The notes under the pieces were generated by a model. It searched no databases. It was given only the letters and a program-made list of their open reading frames with translations, and was not told where the DNA came from. A stretch of DNA of 64,000 bases from Salinispirillum sp049115955 (GTDB lineage: Bacteria; Pseudomonadota; Gammaproteobacteria; Pseudomonadales; Natronospirillaceae). Location: NCBI GenBank assembly GCA_049115955.1, contig JAGDZJ010000012.1, positions 62,001 to 126,000 on the forward strand, written 5' to 3'. Position numbers and translations under genes: made by a program. Below, one piece after another: positions 41,722-50,370 of the stretch (within the stretch, counting starts at the first letter, position 1; each line of letters begins with the position of its first letter).

Positions 41722-43644
41722 ATGAATCCACTGCGTTTGCTCGACCGCATGAAGTACCTGCTGGAACGACAGCTCATCAAAGGCGTGGGCTTTCAACTGC
41801 TGGTGGTCATGTTGATCATCTCGCTGGTGTCGTTGTTGGGCGGTTTATTGGTGCTGGCCGATCAAGAATTTGCCAATGCCGGTGAGTCGGTCTGGTGGGC
41901 GTTTTTGCGCTTAACCGATCCCGGTTATCTGGGTGACGACCAAGGTACGTGGAAGCGTATGGTGTCTATGCTGCTGACGGTAGCAGGCTACGTGCTCTTT
42001 ATGGGTACCTTGGTGGCCATTATGACGCAGTGGTTGATTGCGCGCTGGCGTGACCTGGAACGCGGCCTTACGCCCGTGTCGATGAAGCACCACATAGTGG
42101 TGCTAGGCTGGAGCAACCGCACCGTGCCTTTGGTGCGAGAACTGGTCAGTACTCGCGGCCGGATGCGGCGTTTCTTACAACTGCATGGAGCACGGCGCAT
42201 GCGGTTGGTGATCATGGACGATGATATTACTTTGGAACAGCATCACACGTTGCGCCGCGATGATGTGATTGGCAGCCGTATCAGTGACATCGTATTGCGC
42301 TCCGGTTCACCGATGAACATCGAGCATCTTGTGCGTGCATCCTGTAATACCGCCGCCGCTATTATTTTGCCGAGTGCTTTCCAAGGGCCGCAAACGTTGG
42401 TGAATGCAGACGTAGAAACGCTCAAATCGTTGTTGTCCATTCGCAGTCACGCACATGGCGGTACCATGCCGTATGTCGTCGCAGAGCTGCAAGACGTTCG
42501 TCACGCCGGCATCGCCCGGCGCGCTTATCCGGGCGATTTGGAAATCATCACCGGGGATGCTTACGTCAGTCGCTTACTGGCGCAAACGGTACGCCGCCCT
42601 GGGTTGTCGTTGGTGTATCGCGAACTCATGACGCAATCACCGGGACAAAAACTCTACGTGCGGCATTTGCCCATATTGATCGGCAAAGCGCCGTCTGAGC
42701 TGCGGCGCTCATTCAAGCACGCGGTGTTCTGCGGCATCTTGCGCGTGAATGACGACCACAGCAGCGCCGAGCTGACCATTGATGAGCAGGAAGTACTCAC
42801 CGAACACGACCACATTGTATTGCTGGGCGGAGACTACAAAGAAACGGAACCCCAGAAACCGATGGGCAAGCCGTTGCCTTTGGGCAAACATGACTGGGCC
42901 GAAAAGCGCCCGTTCCAGTATCGCATTTTGATTTTAGGTTGGAACCGAAAAATCCCGATGTTTCTGCGTGAGCTAACTTCGTACGAGAAAGAGCGGTTTG
43001 CCGTGGATGTGCTGTCATCCATGAGCATTGGTGCGCGTGAAGAGCTGACGCGCACCGCATTGGATGGACAGTCGTATGTCACCTGCCGTCATGTACAGGC
43101 CGACTATACGCTGGAGACTGATTTGGCTGCCCAAAACCCGCAACAGTATGATCGTATTATCCTGCTCGGCAGTGACCGGGTGCAGTCGGGTGCTGAAGCC
43201 GACGCCAGAACGATGGTGGGGTACCTGTGCCTAGAAAACGTCTTAGCGCAGCAGGATAAGCGACCCCCAATCATTCTTGAATTGAACGACGCCTATAACG
43301 AAGCCTTAATGATCCACAACGACAGCGAAGTGATTCTGAGTCCCATTTTGGTCAGTCACTTGCTGGCACAGGTAGCCTTGCGCCGAGAACTAAAACTGGT
43401 GTACGACGAACTGTTCACCGCGGGCGGCCCGGAAATTGTCTTTCGGCGCGTACCAGAAACACTCATGCATACTGAAGTAACGCAGCAGTCGCTTGCTGAC
43501 CAGCTCTGGCAGCGTGGCGACACCTTGTTAGGTATTTACCACGATGCCCAAGGCGCGAAATCCGCTGGTCTTGTGCTGAATCTGGCGGCGGACCAACGAA
43601 TTCAATTAGAGCCGGATATGCGGTTGGTTGTCATCACGTATTAG
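41722..43644 (+). CDS. CASTOR/POLLUX-like ion channel
   Basis: A 640-residue protein. TM1 lies at about 24-46 and TM2 at about 87-108. A short pore region (ESVWWAFLRLTDPGYLGDD) lies between them in place of a classical TVGYGD filter. Two RCK/TrkA_N-like halves follow: HHIVVLGWSNRTVPLV (about 125) and YRILILGWNRKIPMFL (about 405). This is the layout of the plant CASTOR/POLLUX and bacterial homologues that conduct cations and are gated by ligand binding to the cytoplasmic ring. GAGG precedes the ATG by 8 nt. Ion selectivity is not deducible. Confidence 0.85.
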   Translation: MNPLRLLDRMKYLLERQLIKGVGFQLLVVMLIISLVSLLGGLLVLADQEFANAGESVWWAFLRLTDPGYLGDDQGTWKRMVSMLLTVAGYVLFMGTLVAIMTQWLIARWRDLERGLTPVSMKHHIVVLGWSNRTVPLVRELVSTRGRMRRFLQLHGARRMRLVIMDDDITLEQHHTLRRDDVIGSRISDIVLRSGSPMNIEHLVRASCNTAAAIILPSAFQGPQTLVNADVETLKSLLSIRSHAHGGTMPYVVAELQDVRHAGIARRAYPGDLEIITGDAYVSRLLAQTVRRPGLSLVYRELMTQSPGQKLYVRHLPILIGKAPSELRRSFKHAVFCGILRVNDDHSSAELTIDEQEVLTEHDHIVLLGGDYKETEPQKPMGKPLPLGKHDWAEKRPFQYRILILGWNRKIPMFLRELTSYEKERFAVDVLSSMSIGAREELTRTALDGQSYVTCRHVQADYTLETDLAAQNPQQYDRIILLGSDRVQSGAEADARTMVGYLCLENVLAQQDKRPPIILELNDAYNEALMIHNDSEVILSPILVSHLLAQVALRRELKLVYDELFTAGGPEIVFRRVPETLMHTEVTQQSLADQLWQRGDTLLGIYHDAQGAKSAGLVLNLAADQRIQLEPDMRLVVITY

Positions 43645-43697
43645 TCCAGAATACGGGTCTTCCTGTAGATCAACGACTGAAATAGAAGGATTAACGA

Positions 43698-44048
43698 ATG
43701 ATCATCGAACGTCATGAAACCAGTGCGCGCATGAGTCGCATTGTGGTGCACAACAACACCGTCTATTTATGTGGTCAGGTGGCGGAAGACCGTCAAGCCG
43801 ACATTACCGGACAAACAGAAACCATGTTGGCTAAAGTCGACGCCTTGTTAGCGTCCGTTGGCAGCGACCGCAAACACATTTTGTCGGCCACGCTGTACTT
43901 GAAAGACATGGCGTTGTTTAAAGACATGAACGCGGTGTGGGACAACTGGGTACCGGAAGGCCATGCGCCAGCACGGGCGTGCGTTCAAGCCAGCATGGCC
44001 AGCCCCGAGCTGCTGGTAGAAATTTCGGTCATCGCCGCCATTCCTTAG
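43698..44048 (+). CDS. RidA/YjgF-family enamine deaminase
   Basis: A 116-residue RidA-like protein. IVVHNNTVYLCGQVAEDRQ near the N-terminus, ILSATLYLKDMALFKDMN in the middle and the closing GHAPARACVQASMASPELLVE (21 residues at about 89-109) fit the family, including the conserved arginine. RidA hydrolyses reactive enamine/imine intermediates from PLP enzymes. This subgroup (COG0251, short) may differ in substrate. AAGGA precedes the ATG. It is convergent with the M23 peptidase gene with only 9 bp between. Confidence 0.9.
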   Translation: MIIERHETSARMSRIVVHNNTVYLCGQVAEDRQADITGQTETMLAKVDALLASVGSDRKHILSATLYLKDMALFKDMNAVWDNWVPEGHAPARACVQASMASPELLVEISVIAAIP

Positions 44049-44057
44049 CGGTCGCCG

Positions 44058-45038
44058 TTAAGGGCATTGCTGCACCCGTTGACCACCCTGTATGTGGGTT
44101 CGCTCGTGCCGTTGTTGGTCGATCATCACGTCGTGAAAATGCACGGGCAACCCCATGCCATTGAATAAGTCGGCGGAGTCTTGCAGGTGAAAATGCAGGT
44201 GCGGCTCCGAGCTGTGCCCGGTATGGCCACAGCGGCCAATGACCTGTCCGCGTTTCACATTCTCGCCCGGTTGCACGGTTATGCTGCCTTTGATCAAGTG
44301 TGCGTACAAAGCAAATTCCTGTTCCGCGTGCTGAATGATGATGTGGTTGCCGGCGAAATGACGCGCTAAAAAATCGCAAAATCCCCAGCCTACCAAGGGT
44401 GCATCAGAAACACGGTTTTCTAGGCTGATCACCGTGCCGTCTGCGGCGGCAAGAATCGGTTCGCCGTAACAATGATAGTCTGCGACGTGCATACCGCGCT
44501 TGGCATGACGACAAAATTCAGCGTCAGCCTGCACAAAATCGACCGCAAACCGTTGCCCTAACACATCCCACGAATGCGACGTCTTAGGGGTGAGACCTCC
44601 GTTGAACGCTAACCACTCGCCGTTAAATGGCAGGTGGTAAGGGACGCTGGACTGATAATCGGTACCGAAATCGCCCGTGCGTCGCTCCATCGCTTGTAGG
44701 CGTCCGTTACCCCGTAGCTGCCGAATTACCAGCCCGGCTTGCCAAGGGTTCAGCATGCTCAACATGTTGGTGAGCATGAACACCGCCGTGTAGAACAAAC
44801 CGCCGACGGTGTGGCCGAGCCCCCGCAACGGGCCAGACATTGGCCAGCTTGAACGGTCGAGCGCTTGGTCGTCGGGGAAAAGAGTTTTAGTCTGCGGTGA
44901 TCGCAACCATGACAGACCACCGTAGATCAGCAGATAAATGGCCATTACCAGCAGACCGTGCAGGCGCAGCTCTAGGAACTCTTGACTGCCAATAATGATC
45001 GCCGTCGTGATGGCAAGGGCTATTAGGATGTTGGCCAA
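44058..45038 (-). CDS. Membrane-anchored M23 family peptidase
   Basis: A 326-residue protein. Two hydrophobic segments (about 3-17 and 26-44) and a third (about 80-98) precede a LytM domain. The zinc ligands fit HSWDVLGQRFAVDF (His-x-x-x-Asp type), and HSSEPHLHFHLQD near the C-terminus provides the HxH. LytM enzymes cut peptidoglycan cross-bridges or activate amidases. The final TQGGQRVQQCP-type tail is hydrophilic. There are no neighbouring division genes. The catalytic residues look complete. Confidence 0.82.
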   Translation of the reverse strand: MANILIALAITTAIIIGSQEFLELRLHGLLVMAIYLLIYGGLSWLRSPQTKTLFPDDQALDRSSWPMSGPLRGLGHTVGGLFYTAVFMLTNMLSMLNPWQAGLVIRQLRGNGRLQAMERRTGDFGTDYQSSVPYHLPFNGEWLAFNGGLTPKTSHSWDVLGQRFAVDFVQADAEFCRHAKRGMHVADYHCYGEPILAAADGTVISLENRVSDAPLVGWGFCDFLARHFAGNHIIIQHAEQEFALYAHLIKGSITVQPGENVKRGQVIGRCGHTGHSSEPHLHFHLQDSADLFNGMGLPVHFHDVMIDQQRHERTHIQGGQRVQQCP

Positions 45039-45154
45039 AGGGAACTCCCATCAGTGAAATAATCACAACAGTGCGTTGCAGTATACCGACCTCACTTAGG
45101 GTAAGGTAAGTACCCTATCTGAGCTATTACAGAAGAAGTTAAGAGGATAGATAA

Positions 45155-45892
45155 ATGAACAACACTATTGAAACCATGCTCGCGCATCGCTCCATTCGCA
45201 AATTTACCGAGCAAGCGGTCGATCAGTCCGTGGTTGAAACCCTCGTTCAAGCGGGACAAGCCGCCGCGACTTCCAGCTTTATTCAGGCCTGCACCGTCAT
45301 TCAAGTCAGTCAGGGTGGGGCGCGTCAGAAACTCGCAGAATTGGCGGGAAATCAGGGTTATGTGGCTTCTGCGCCGGTATTCTTGGTGTTTTGCGCCGAT
45401 ATGCACCGGCATCAGTTAGCTTGTGACATGCAAGACGCGCCTATGATGTCGGGCTTTACCGAGCAGTTTCTGACCGCATCGGTCGATTGCGCGTTGTTTG
45501 CCCAGAATGTCGCCTTGGCGGCGGAATCATTAGGGATGGGCGTGTGCTACATCGGCGGTTTACGCAACCAAATTGCGGCCGTGGGTGATCTACTGGAGTT
45601 GCCCGAGTTGGTGTGCCCGGTGTTCGGTTTGTGCCTTGGCTACCCCGATCAAAACCCCGAAGTGAAACCCCGCTTACCCTTACCAGTTGTGCTTAAACAA
45701 GAGCGCTACGACGACAGTGCAGACCGGACTCTGTTAGCGGATTATGATGCGCATGTGCGGGCGTATTATGCATCGCGTACAGGGAACAACAAAGCCGTGT
45801 CTTGGACCGAGCAGATTTCCGGCATGTTGCAAAAAGAAGCGCGGCCGCACATGCTGCCCTATCTGCACGAGCAGGGTTTTCTCCTAAAATAG
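45155..45892 (+). CDS. NfsA-like FMN nitroreductase
   Basis: A 245-residue NADPH-dependent oxidoreductase. MLAHRSIRKFTEQAV is the N-terminal nitroreductase signature. AAESLGMGVCYIGGLRN (about 130) and FGLCLGYPDQNPEVKPRLP (about 155) are typical of the NfsA/FRP subgroup. The family reduces nitroaromatics, quinones and flavins. GAGGA precedes the ATG. It is the first of nfsA-like, lldD-like and merR genes spaced by 24 and 3 bp, so the three probably form an operon. Confidence 0.9.
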   Translation: MNNTIETMLAHRSIRKFTEQAVDQSVVETLVQAGQAAATSSFIQACTVIQVSQGGARQKLAELAGNQGYVASAPVFLVFCADMHRHQLACDMQDAPMMSGFTEQFLTASVDCALFAQNVALAAESLGMGVCYIGGLRNQIAAVGDLLELPELVCPVFGLCLGYPDQNPEVKPRLPLPVVLKQERYDDSADRTLLADYDAHVRAYYASRTGNNKAVSWTEQISGMLQKEARPHMLPYLHEQGFLLK

Positions 45893-45916
45893 CCCACTCG
45901 ATTTGGAGTCTGCAAT

Positions 45917-47089
45917 ATGGCAAAACCCTGTGATGTCGCCGATTACCAAAGGCTGGCGAAGCGCCGCGTGCCGCGCATGTTTTATGACTATGCCGACTCG
46001 GGGTCGTGGACGGAGTCGACCTATCGGCGCAACGAGAGTGATTTTGAGCGCATTCTGCTGCGCCAGCGCGTAGCGGTCGACATGACCAATCGTTCCACTG
46101 CCAGCACGTTGGTGGGGCAGCCGGTCACCATGCCAGTGGCTTTGGCACCGACCGGCCTGACCGGTATGCAGCACGCGGATGGTGAGATTCTCGCCGCGCA
46201 AGCCGCCGAAGCGTTCGGCGTGCCGTTCACTTTGTCGACCATGAGTATCTGTTCCATCGAAGATGTGGCCGCGCACACCACCAAACCCTTCTGGTTCCAG
46301 CTCTATGTGATGAAAGACAAAGAGTTTGCCGGGCGTTTGATTGACCGCGCTAAAGCCGCCGGGTGCAGTGCGTTAGTGCTGACGCTTGATCTACAGATTC
46401 TCGGGCAACGGCATAAAGATCTGCGCAATGGCCTCAGTGCGCCACCGAAGTTTAGTCTCAACAGTGCATGGCAAGTAGCGACACGCCCGCGTTGGGCCCT
46501 GAAGATGCTAACCACTAAACGACGTTCGTTCGGCAATATCGTTGGTCATGCCACCGGGGTGACCGATCTGTCGTCGTTAGGTGCATGGACGGCTGAGCAA
46601 TTTGATCCCAAGCTGTCATGGAGTGACATCGAGTGGATCAAAAATCGTTGGGGCGGCAAACTCATCATCAAGGGAATTCTCGACCCTGAAGACGCCAAAC
46701 TGGCGGTTCAAGCGGGTGCGGATGCCATCATTGTGTCAAATCATGGTGGGCGTCAGCTCGACGGCGCATCGTCGAGTATCGCCATGTTGCCCCGTATTGT
46801 GGCGGCAGTCGGGGATCAGATAGAAGTGCACATGGACGGCGGGATTCGTTCCGGCCAAGATGTGTTGAAGGCGGTGTGCCTTGGCGCCAAAGGTGTCTAC
46901 ATTGGCCGCGCGTTCTTGTACGGTTTAGGCGTTAACGGGCGTGAGGGTGTTGCGGATGTGTTGAACATCATCCACAAGGAACTCGACGTGACCATGGCGC
47001 TGTGCGGTGAACGCTTGCTTAGCAACTTGGGAGCACACAATTTGCACGACCCGGCGGTGTTTACGCCACGTCAAACGGGAGGTAGTTAA
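45917..47089 (+). CDS. FMN-dependent alpha-hydroxyacid dehydrogenase (LldD family)
   Basis: A 390-residue TIM-barrel flavoenzyme. RVPRMFYDYADSGSWTE at the N-terminus, PTGLTGMQHADGE, LIIKGILDPEDA with the catalytic lysine, and IIVSNHGGRQLDGA with the active-site histidine are all present, and DGGIRSGQDVLKA closes the FMN phosphate site. It oxidises an L-2-hydroxyacid to the oxoacid. L-lactate is the commonest substrate, but glycolate or mandelate are possible. It carries no cytochrome b2 domain, so electrons go to quinone or O2. Confidence 0.92.
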   Translation: MAKPCDVADYQRLAKRRVPRMFYDYADSGSWTESTYRRNESDFERILLRQRVAVDMTNRSTASTLVGQPVTMPVALAPTGLTGMQHADGEILAAQAAEAFGVPFTLSTMSICSIEDVAAHTTKPFWFQLYVMKDKEFAGRLIDRAKAAGCSALVLTLDLQILGQRHKDLRNGLSAPPKFSLNSAWQVATRPRWALKMLTTKRRSFGNIVGHATGVTDLSSLGAWTAEQFDPKLSWSDIEWIKNRWGGKLIIKGILDPEDAKLAVQAGADAIIVSNHGGRQLDGASSSIAMLPRIVAAVGDQIEVHMDGGIRSGQDVLKAVCLGAKGVYIGRAFLYGLGVNGREGVADVLNIIHKELDVTMALCGERLLSNLGAHNLHDPAVFTPRQTGGS

Positions 47090-47092
47090 GAG

Positions 47093-47467
47093 ATGCGCAT
47101 AGGCGAGCTGGCTCGGCTGACGGGTGCGTCGGTTAAAGCCATTCGGTTGTATGAAGCCAAGGGTTTGTTGCCGCCGGTGGCACGCGACGGCAGTTATCGG
47201 CGCTACGAGCAACGTCATTTGGAACAGGTGGTGTTGATTCGCCAAGCACAAGGTTTGGGTTTTCGGCTGAGCGAGTTATTAGCGGTACCTGTCTTACAGG
47301 ATGGCTTCGACTGGCAGCAACTGCGTGTATTGCTGGAACAAAAGCGCGCCAGTGTTCAACAGGCGTTAAAGGAATTGCAGCGGCAAGATCAGGGGTTGCA
47401 AACAGTGATCAATGAGCTGGATACCTGCCCCGAAGTCATGGGTCGGTTGACTCAATGCGAGACCTAA
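47093..47467 (+). CDS. MerR-family regulator
   Basis: A 124-residue MerR protein. The HTH and wing read MRIGELARLTGASVKAIRLY, then EAKGLLPPVARDGSYRRYE. A long dimerisation helix follows (QLRVLLEQKRASVQQALKEL). The C-terminus LDTCPEVMGRLTQCET has two cysteines that could sense thiol-reactive compounds or bind metal. Just downstream, the promoter at 47671-47702 has exactly the 20-bp spacer and central dyad of a MerR target, so the quinone reductase at 47733 is the likely regulated gene. It starts 3 bp after the LldD gene. Confidence 0.92.
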   Translation: MRIGELARLTGASVKAIRLYEAKGLLPPVARDGSYRRYEQRHLEQVVLIRQAQGLGFRLSELLAVPVLQDGFDWQQLRVLLEQKRASVQQALKELQRQDQGLQTVINELDTCPEVMGRLTQCET

Positions 47468-47480
47468 CAAGCAGGGACTA

Positions 47481-47657
47481 TCTAAAAACCTCAGAGGCGA
47501 AAATCTGGCTAGGCAAAAATGGTGGAGAATGCGCAGCTTACTGAGAGTAAGTATTCGCTGCGCTCACCCTTCGGGCCGACCTATGGTCGTTCTGGCAAGC
47601 CAGTGAGCATTTGAGGACATTTTTAACACCGCCAGATTGAGAAAAGGGGTTTTTAGG
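47481..47657. repeat. Dispersed palindromic repeat, copy 2
   Basis: About 177 bp bounded by CTAAAAACC and its inverse GGTTTTTAG; AATCTGGC and GCCAGATT form inner inverted ends. Read in reverse, it aligns with the element at 15489-15612 but carries about 50 extra bases, including CTGGC-AA-GCCAG. The hairpin CTTACT-GAG-AGTAAG (47538-47552) corresponds to TTTACT-GCT-AGTAAA of copy 1, with both arms changed so pairing is kept. Confidence 0.7.
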
Positions 47658-47670
47658 TGTTCCCTGTCGC

Positions 47671-47702
47671 TTGACTCTGCCCTTAAGGGTAGACCGTAGA
47701 CT
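47671..47702 (+). promoter_or_regulatory. MerR-type promoter with 20-bp spacer
   Basis: The -35 TTGACT (47671-47676) and -10 TAGACT (47697-47702) are separated by 20 bp, longer than the usual 17. Between them lies the dyad CTGCCCTTAAGGGTAG (47677-47692) with a perfect CCCTTAAGGG core. This is the architecture on which MerR activators twist DNA. It lies 31 bp before the quinone reductase gene. Confidence 0.85.
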
Positions 47703-47732
47703 GCCCTAGTTTCCTCAACTACGGAGTCAGTT

Positions 47733-48326
47733 ATGAACAACAAACCCAGTAAGCGTGTTCTGGTCATCCTCGGGCATCCGGCCGAGCGCAGCTTATCGGC
47801 AGCGATGGCCGAACAGTATCGCGCTGGCGCACAAGAAAGCGGTGCTGAAGTGCGCTTTTTACGCCTAGGTGCCTTGCAGTTCGATCCCATTCTCCACGCC
47901 GGTTACGGCGCACCACAGCCGCTGGAAGATGATCTTGTAGCGGCGCAAGAAGATATCGCGTGGGCGCAGCATTTGGTGTTTGTTTACCCCATTTGGTGGG
48001 GCGCCATGCCGGCTTTGTTGAAAGGCTTTATTGATCGTATTTTCTTACCCGGCTTTGCCTTCAAGTACCGTCGCGACAGTGCATGGTGGGACCGTTTGCT
48101 CGCCGGGCGCAGTGCGCGTCTGATTACGCTGATGGACACGCCGCCGTGGTATTTTCGCTGGTTCTTTCGCATGCCGGGGCACCACCAAATGCGCCGTACG
48201 ATCTTGGAGTTCTCCGGCGTAAAACCGGTGCGGATCAGCAGTTTCGGGGCGGTGCGCGGTGCGGATGAAACGCAGCGTACAGCATGGTTAGACACCGTGT
48301 ATCAACTGGGTTTGCGGCAGCGCTAG
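47733..48326 (+). CDS. NAD(P)H:quinone oxidoreductase (flavodoxin-like fold)
   Basis: A 197-residue protein of the DT-diaphorase/MdaB/KefF superfamily. VLVILGHPAERSLSAAMAEQ is the FMN phosphate loop, and HLVFVYPIWWGAMPALLKGF with IDRIFLPGFAFKY is the flavin/quinone region. It reduces quinones or azo compounds by two electrons, protecting against redox cycling. The MerR-type promoter directly upstream and the MerR gene 266 bp away indicate inducible detoxification. A stem-loop follows at 48375. Confidence 0.9.
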   Translation: MNNKPSKRVLVILGHPAERSLSAAMAEQYRAGAQESGAEVRFLRLGALQFDPILHAGYGAPQPLEDDLVAAQEDIAWAQHLVFVYPIWWGAMPALLKGFIDRIFLPGFAFKYRRDSAWWDRLLAGRSARLITLMDTPPWYFRWFFRMPGHHQMRRTILEFSGVKPVRISSFGAVRGADETQRTAWLDTVYQLGLRQR

Positions 48327-48374
48327 GGAATACTTCAAGCTTCCCTAGCCGCGCCGGTTGCGAACCGAAAGGAC

Positions 48375-48400
48375 AGAGCGCAGAATAGCGCTCTTTCCTT
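48375..48400 (+). terminator. Weak terminator after the quinone reductase gene
   Basis: AGAGCGC - AGAATA - GCGCTCT is a perfect 7-bp stem followed by TTCCTT. The T-tract is poor, so termination may be partial. It lies just before the transporter gene at 48407. Confidence 0.45.
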
Positions 48401-48406
48401 AACCCA

Positions 48407-49042
48407 TTGGACAGCATTGTGGTCAATTTGGCGTTGCTGTCGGTCTTTGTGCCGACGTTTTTCTTCGTGTCTATCACCCCCGGCATGTGTATGACCCTGG
48501 CCATGACTTTAGGCATCACCATTGGTGTCAAACGGACACTGTGGATGATGTGGGGAGAAATGTTGGGCGTTGCCTTGGTCGCCTTGCTGGCTGTTTTAGG
48601 GGTAGCCGCCGTGTTGCTCACTTACCCGCAGTTGTTTGTGGCTTTTAAGTGGGGCGGTGGGGCGTATCTGCTTTTCATCGGTATTCAAATGTGGCGCTCG
48701 CGCGGCAGTATGGCCATTCCTGAAACAACGGCCGACGAGCGCGTTACGTCACGCAGTCAGTTGTTTGTACAGGGCTTCGTGACGGCGGTCGCCAACCCCA
48801 AAGGCTGGGCGTTTCACATTGCCTTACTGCCGCCATTTATTGATGCTTCGTTACCGCTGTTTCCGCAGTTGGCGTTCTTGCTGACCATCATTGTGCTGTT
48901 GGAGCTGGTTTGCATGTTGGCATACGCCAGTGGCGGTAAGGCGATGCGGTATTTTCTGGCGCAGGCGTCCAATGTGCGTGTGATGAACAGAATCGCTGGG
49001 AGTTTGATGATAGGGGTGGGCGTTTGGCTCGCCGTCCTTTAG
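48407..49042 (+). CDS. LysE/RhtB-family amino acid exporter
   Basis: A 211-residue membrane protein with about six TM segments. SITPGMCMTLAMTLGITIG is the LysE N-terminal signature, and FVQGFVTAVANPKGWAFHI near residue 125 is the second conserved block (NPK). Family members export amino acids or related metabolites. The start is uncertain: TTG 48407 opens the frame without a good ribosome site, and GTG 48419 is an alternative. The substrate is unknown. Confidence 0.85.
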   Translation: MDSIVVNLALLSVFVPTFFFVSITPGMCMTLAMTLGITIGVKRTLWMMWGEMLGVALVALLAVLGVAAVLLTYPQLFVAFKWGGGAYLLFIGIQMWRSRGSMAIPETTADERVTSRSQLFVQGFVTAVANPKGWAFHIALLPPFIDASLPLFPQLAFLLTIIVLLELVCMLAYASGGKAMRYFLAQASNVRVMNRIAGSLMIGVGVWLAVL

Positions 49043-49067
49043 TAAGGCTGTAGTAATTAGTAAGGCT

Positions 49068-49333
49068 AGGGAAGTTCTGAATTATTCTCACGCGACTCTG
49101 CGCTAGCCAAAAAGTTCAAGCGCAAGGCGTACTTCGCCGGTAATGGCCGCAGCCCTTGCCCAGAAGTGCAACGCAGTGCATGGACTTTTTGGCTGCGCCC
49201 TTCGGGGCTTTCCGAGGCACTCCGCGACTGTGTTAGGTTCACTGGAAAGGTCTCGACATTCCGGCGTGAACCTGCCTTGTCGCATAGCACCTCGAAAAGC
49301 CAGAGCGCCGTGCGAATAATTCAGAGCTTCCCT
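49068..49333. mobile_element. MITE-like element with 20-bp terminal inverted repeats
   Basis: A 266-bp segment bounded by AGGGAAGTTCTGAATTATTC (49068-49087) and its inverse at 49314-49333 with one mismatch. No coding capacity beyond short shadow frames is apparent. Size, inverted ends and position between two genes fit a non-autonomous transposon. I could not define a target-site duplication with confidence. It fills most of the 370-bp gap before tpx. Confidence 0.6.
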
Positions 49334-49412
49334 CGCTATCACTATTTACATCCGATTCAAAGGGCGTATCGTAATCCCACAGCAACTCATGCATTCATAA
49401 GGAGATACACAG

Positions 49413-49907
49413 ATGGCAACCGTAACTTTACGTGGCGCACCCTTCGAGACCGTTGGCGATCTGCCACCAGTGGGCACTCAGGCCCCGAGCTTTCAATTAA
49501 CCGCCAATGATTTGAGCGAAATGAAGTTGAGCGACTTCGATGGTAAGCGCGTTGTGCTTAACATCTTCCCCAGCGTTGATACACCGACCTGTGCAACATC
49601 AGTACGTAAGTTCAACGAGGCCTTGAGCACGTTGGACAACACCGTCGTGCTGTGTGTGTCGGCTGACCTGCCGTTTGCGCAAGCGCGTTTCTGCGGCGCT
49701 GAAGGTTTGGACAAGGTGAAGAACGCATCAACCTTCCGTAGCTCCTTTGGCGACGACTACGGCGTAGCTTTCCGTAACGGCCCTCTGGCTGGTTTGCTGT
49801 CCCGCGCTGTAGTGGTATTGGACGAGCATGGCCGTATCCTGTACACCGAGCAAGTAGCCGAAACCGGTAACGAGCCAGATTATGAAGCGGCCATCGCGGC
49901 GCTGTAA
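49413..49907 (+). CDS. tpx: Thiol peroxidase
   Basis: A 164-residue atypical 2-Cys peroxiredoxin. Peroxidatic Cys60 lies in VDTPTCATSVRKFN, and resolving Cys94 in FAQARFCGAEGLDKV. It reduces hydrogen peroxide and alkyl hydroperoxides using thioredoxin. AAGGAG lies 9 nt before the ATG. Length and motifs are standard. It is transcribed alone; the MITE-like element ends 79 bp upstream and could affect its promoter. Confidence 0.96.
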   Translation: MATVTLRGAPFETVGDLPPVGTQAPSFQLTANDLSEMKLSDFDGKRVVLNIFPSVDTPTCATSVRKFNEALSTLDNTVVLCVSADLPFAQARFCGAEGLDKVKNASTFRSSFGDDYGVAFRNGPLAGLLSRAVVVLDEHGRILYTEQVAETGNEPDYEAAIAAL

Positions 49908-49923
49908 CTAAGCGTCAAAACCG

Positions 49924-50190
49924 CTAAAAAAGCGACCAGCCCAGCGTAAAATCAAACGCTGGGTTGAGTCGCGGATTCAAGTCCGAGTCGTCTTCCGAGT
50001 ACCACAGCACTTCAGCGCCATAGCCCACATCCAGTCTAAAATCTCCGATCAACTTCATCCACGTCCAGCGACTGTACGTTCTTACCGATCCGCCTTGTCG
50101 ATCACAAAGTCAGGAGCAGATATTAACCGCATAAGCGGCGGGGGCAGCCAGCCAAGCCGACAGACAGAGCGCAAAGAAGGTTGAGCGCAT
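49924..50190 (-). pseudogene. Outer-membrane protein remnant
   Basis: On the minus strand a ribosome site AAGGA and ATG (50190) begin a signal peptide MRSTFFALCLSAW. It becomes recognisable again only after a frame change as LAAPAAYAVNI. The 3' portion reads FRLDVGYGAEVLWYSEDD, then NPAFDFTLGWSLF and a stop, a classic beta-barrel end with terminal Phe. The middle of the gene is missing. A CCCAGCGT-N8-ACGCTGGG stem lies near its end (49940-49963). It explains most of the 463-bp gap between tpx and the lipoprotein gene. Confidence 0.6.
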
Positions 50191-50290
50191 GATCGTGATT
50201 CCTTGGCGTAATGTGCGGTGCACATTGTTCGACACACTGAATGGCCTGTCAGGGCATCGTAAGTCACACAGTTCTGTGTTCCATACGCGT

Positions 50291-50296
50291 TATAAT
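50291..50296 (+). promoter_or_regulatory. Possible -10 box of the lipoprotein gene
   Basis: A perfect TATAAT lies 75 bp before the start codon. No convincing -35 is visible at 16-18 bp upstream, so an activator or an imperfect site would be needed. Confidence 0.35.
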
Positions 50297-50370
50297 AGCG
50301 ACAAGGCCGCAGCGCTGTATACAGCTTAAGCGGGATCGCAGTTGCGGGGCACCTATTTAGAGGATAAGGA

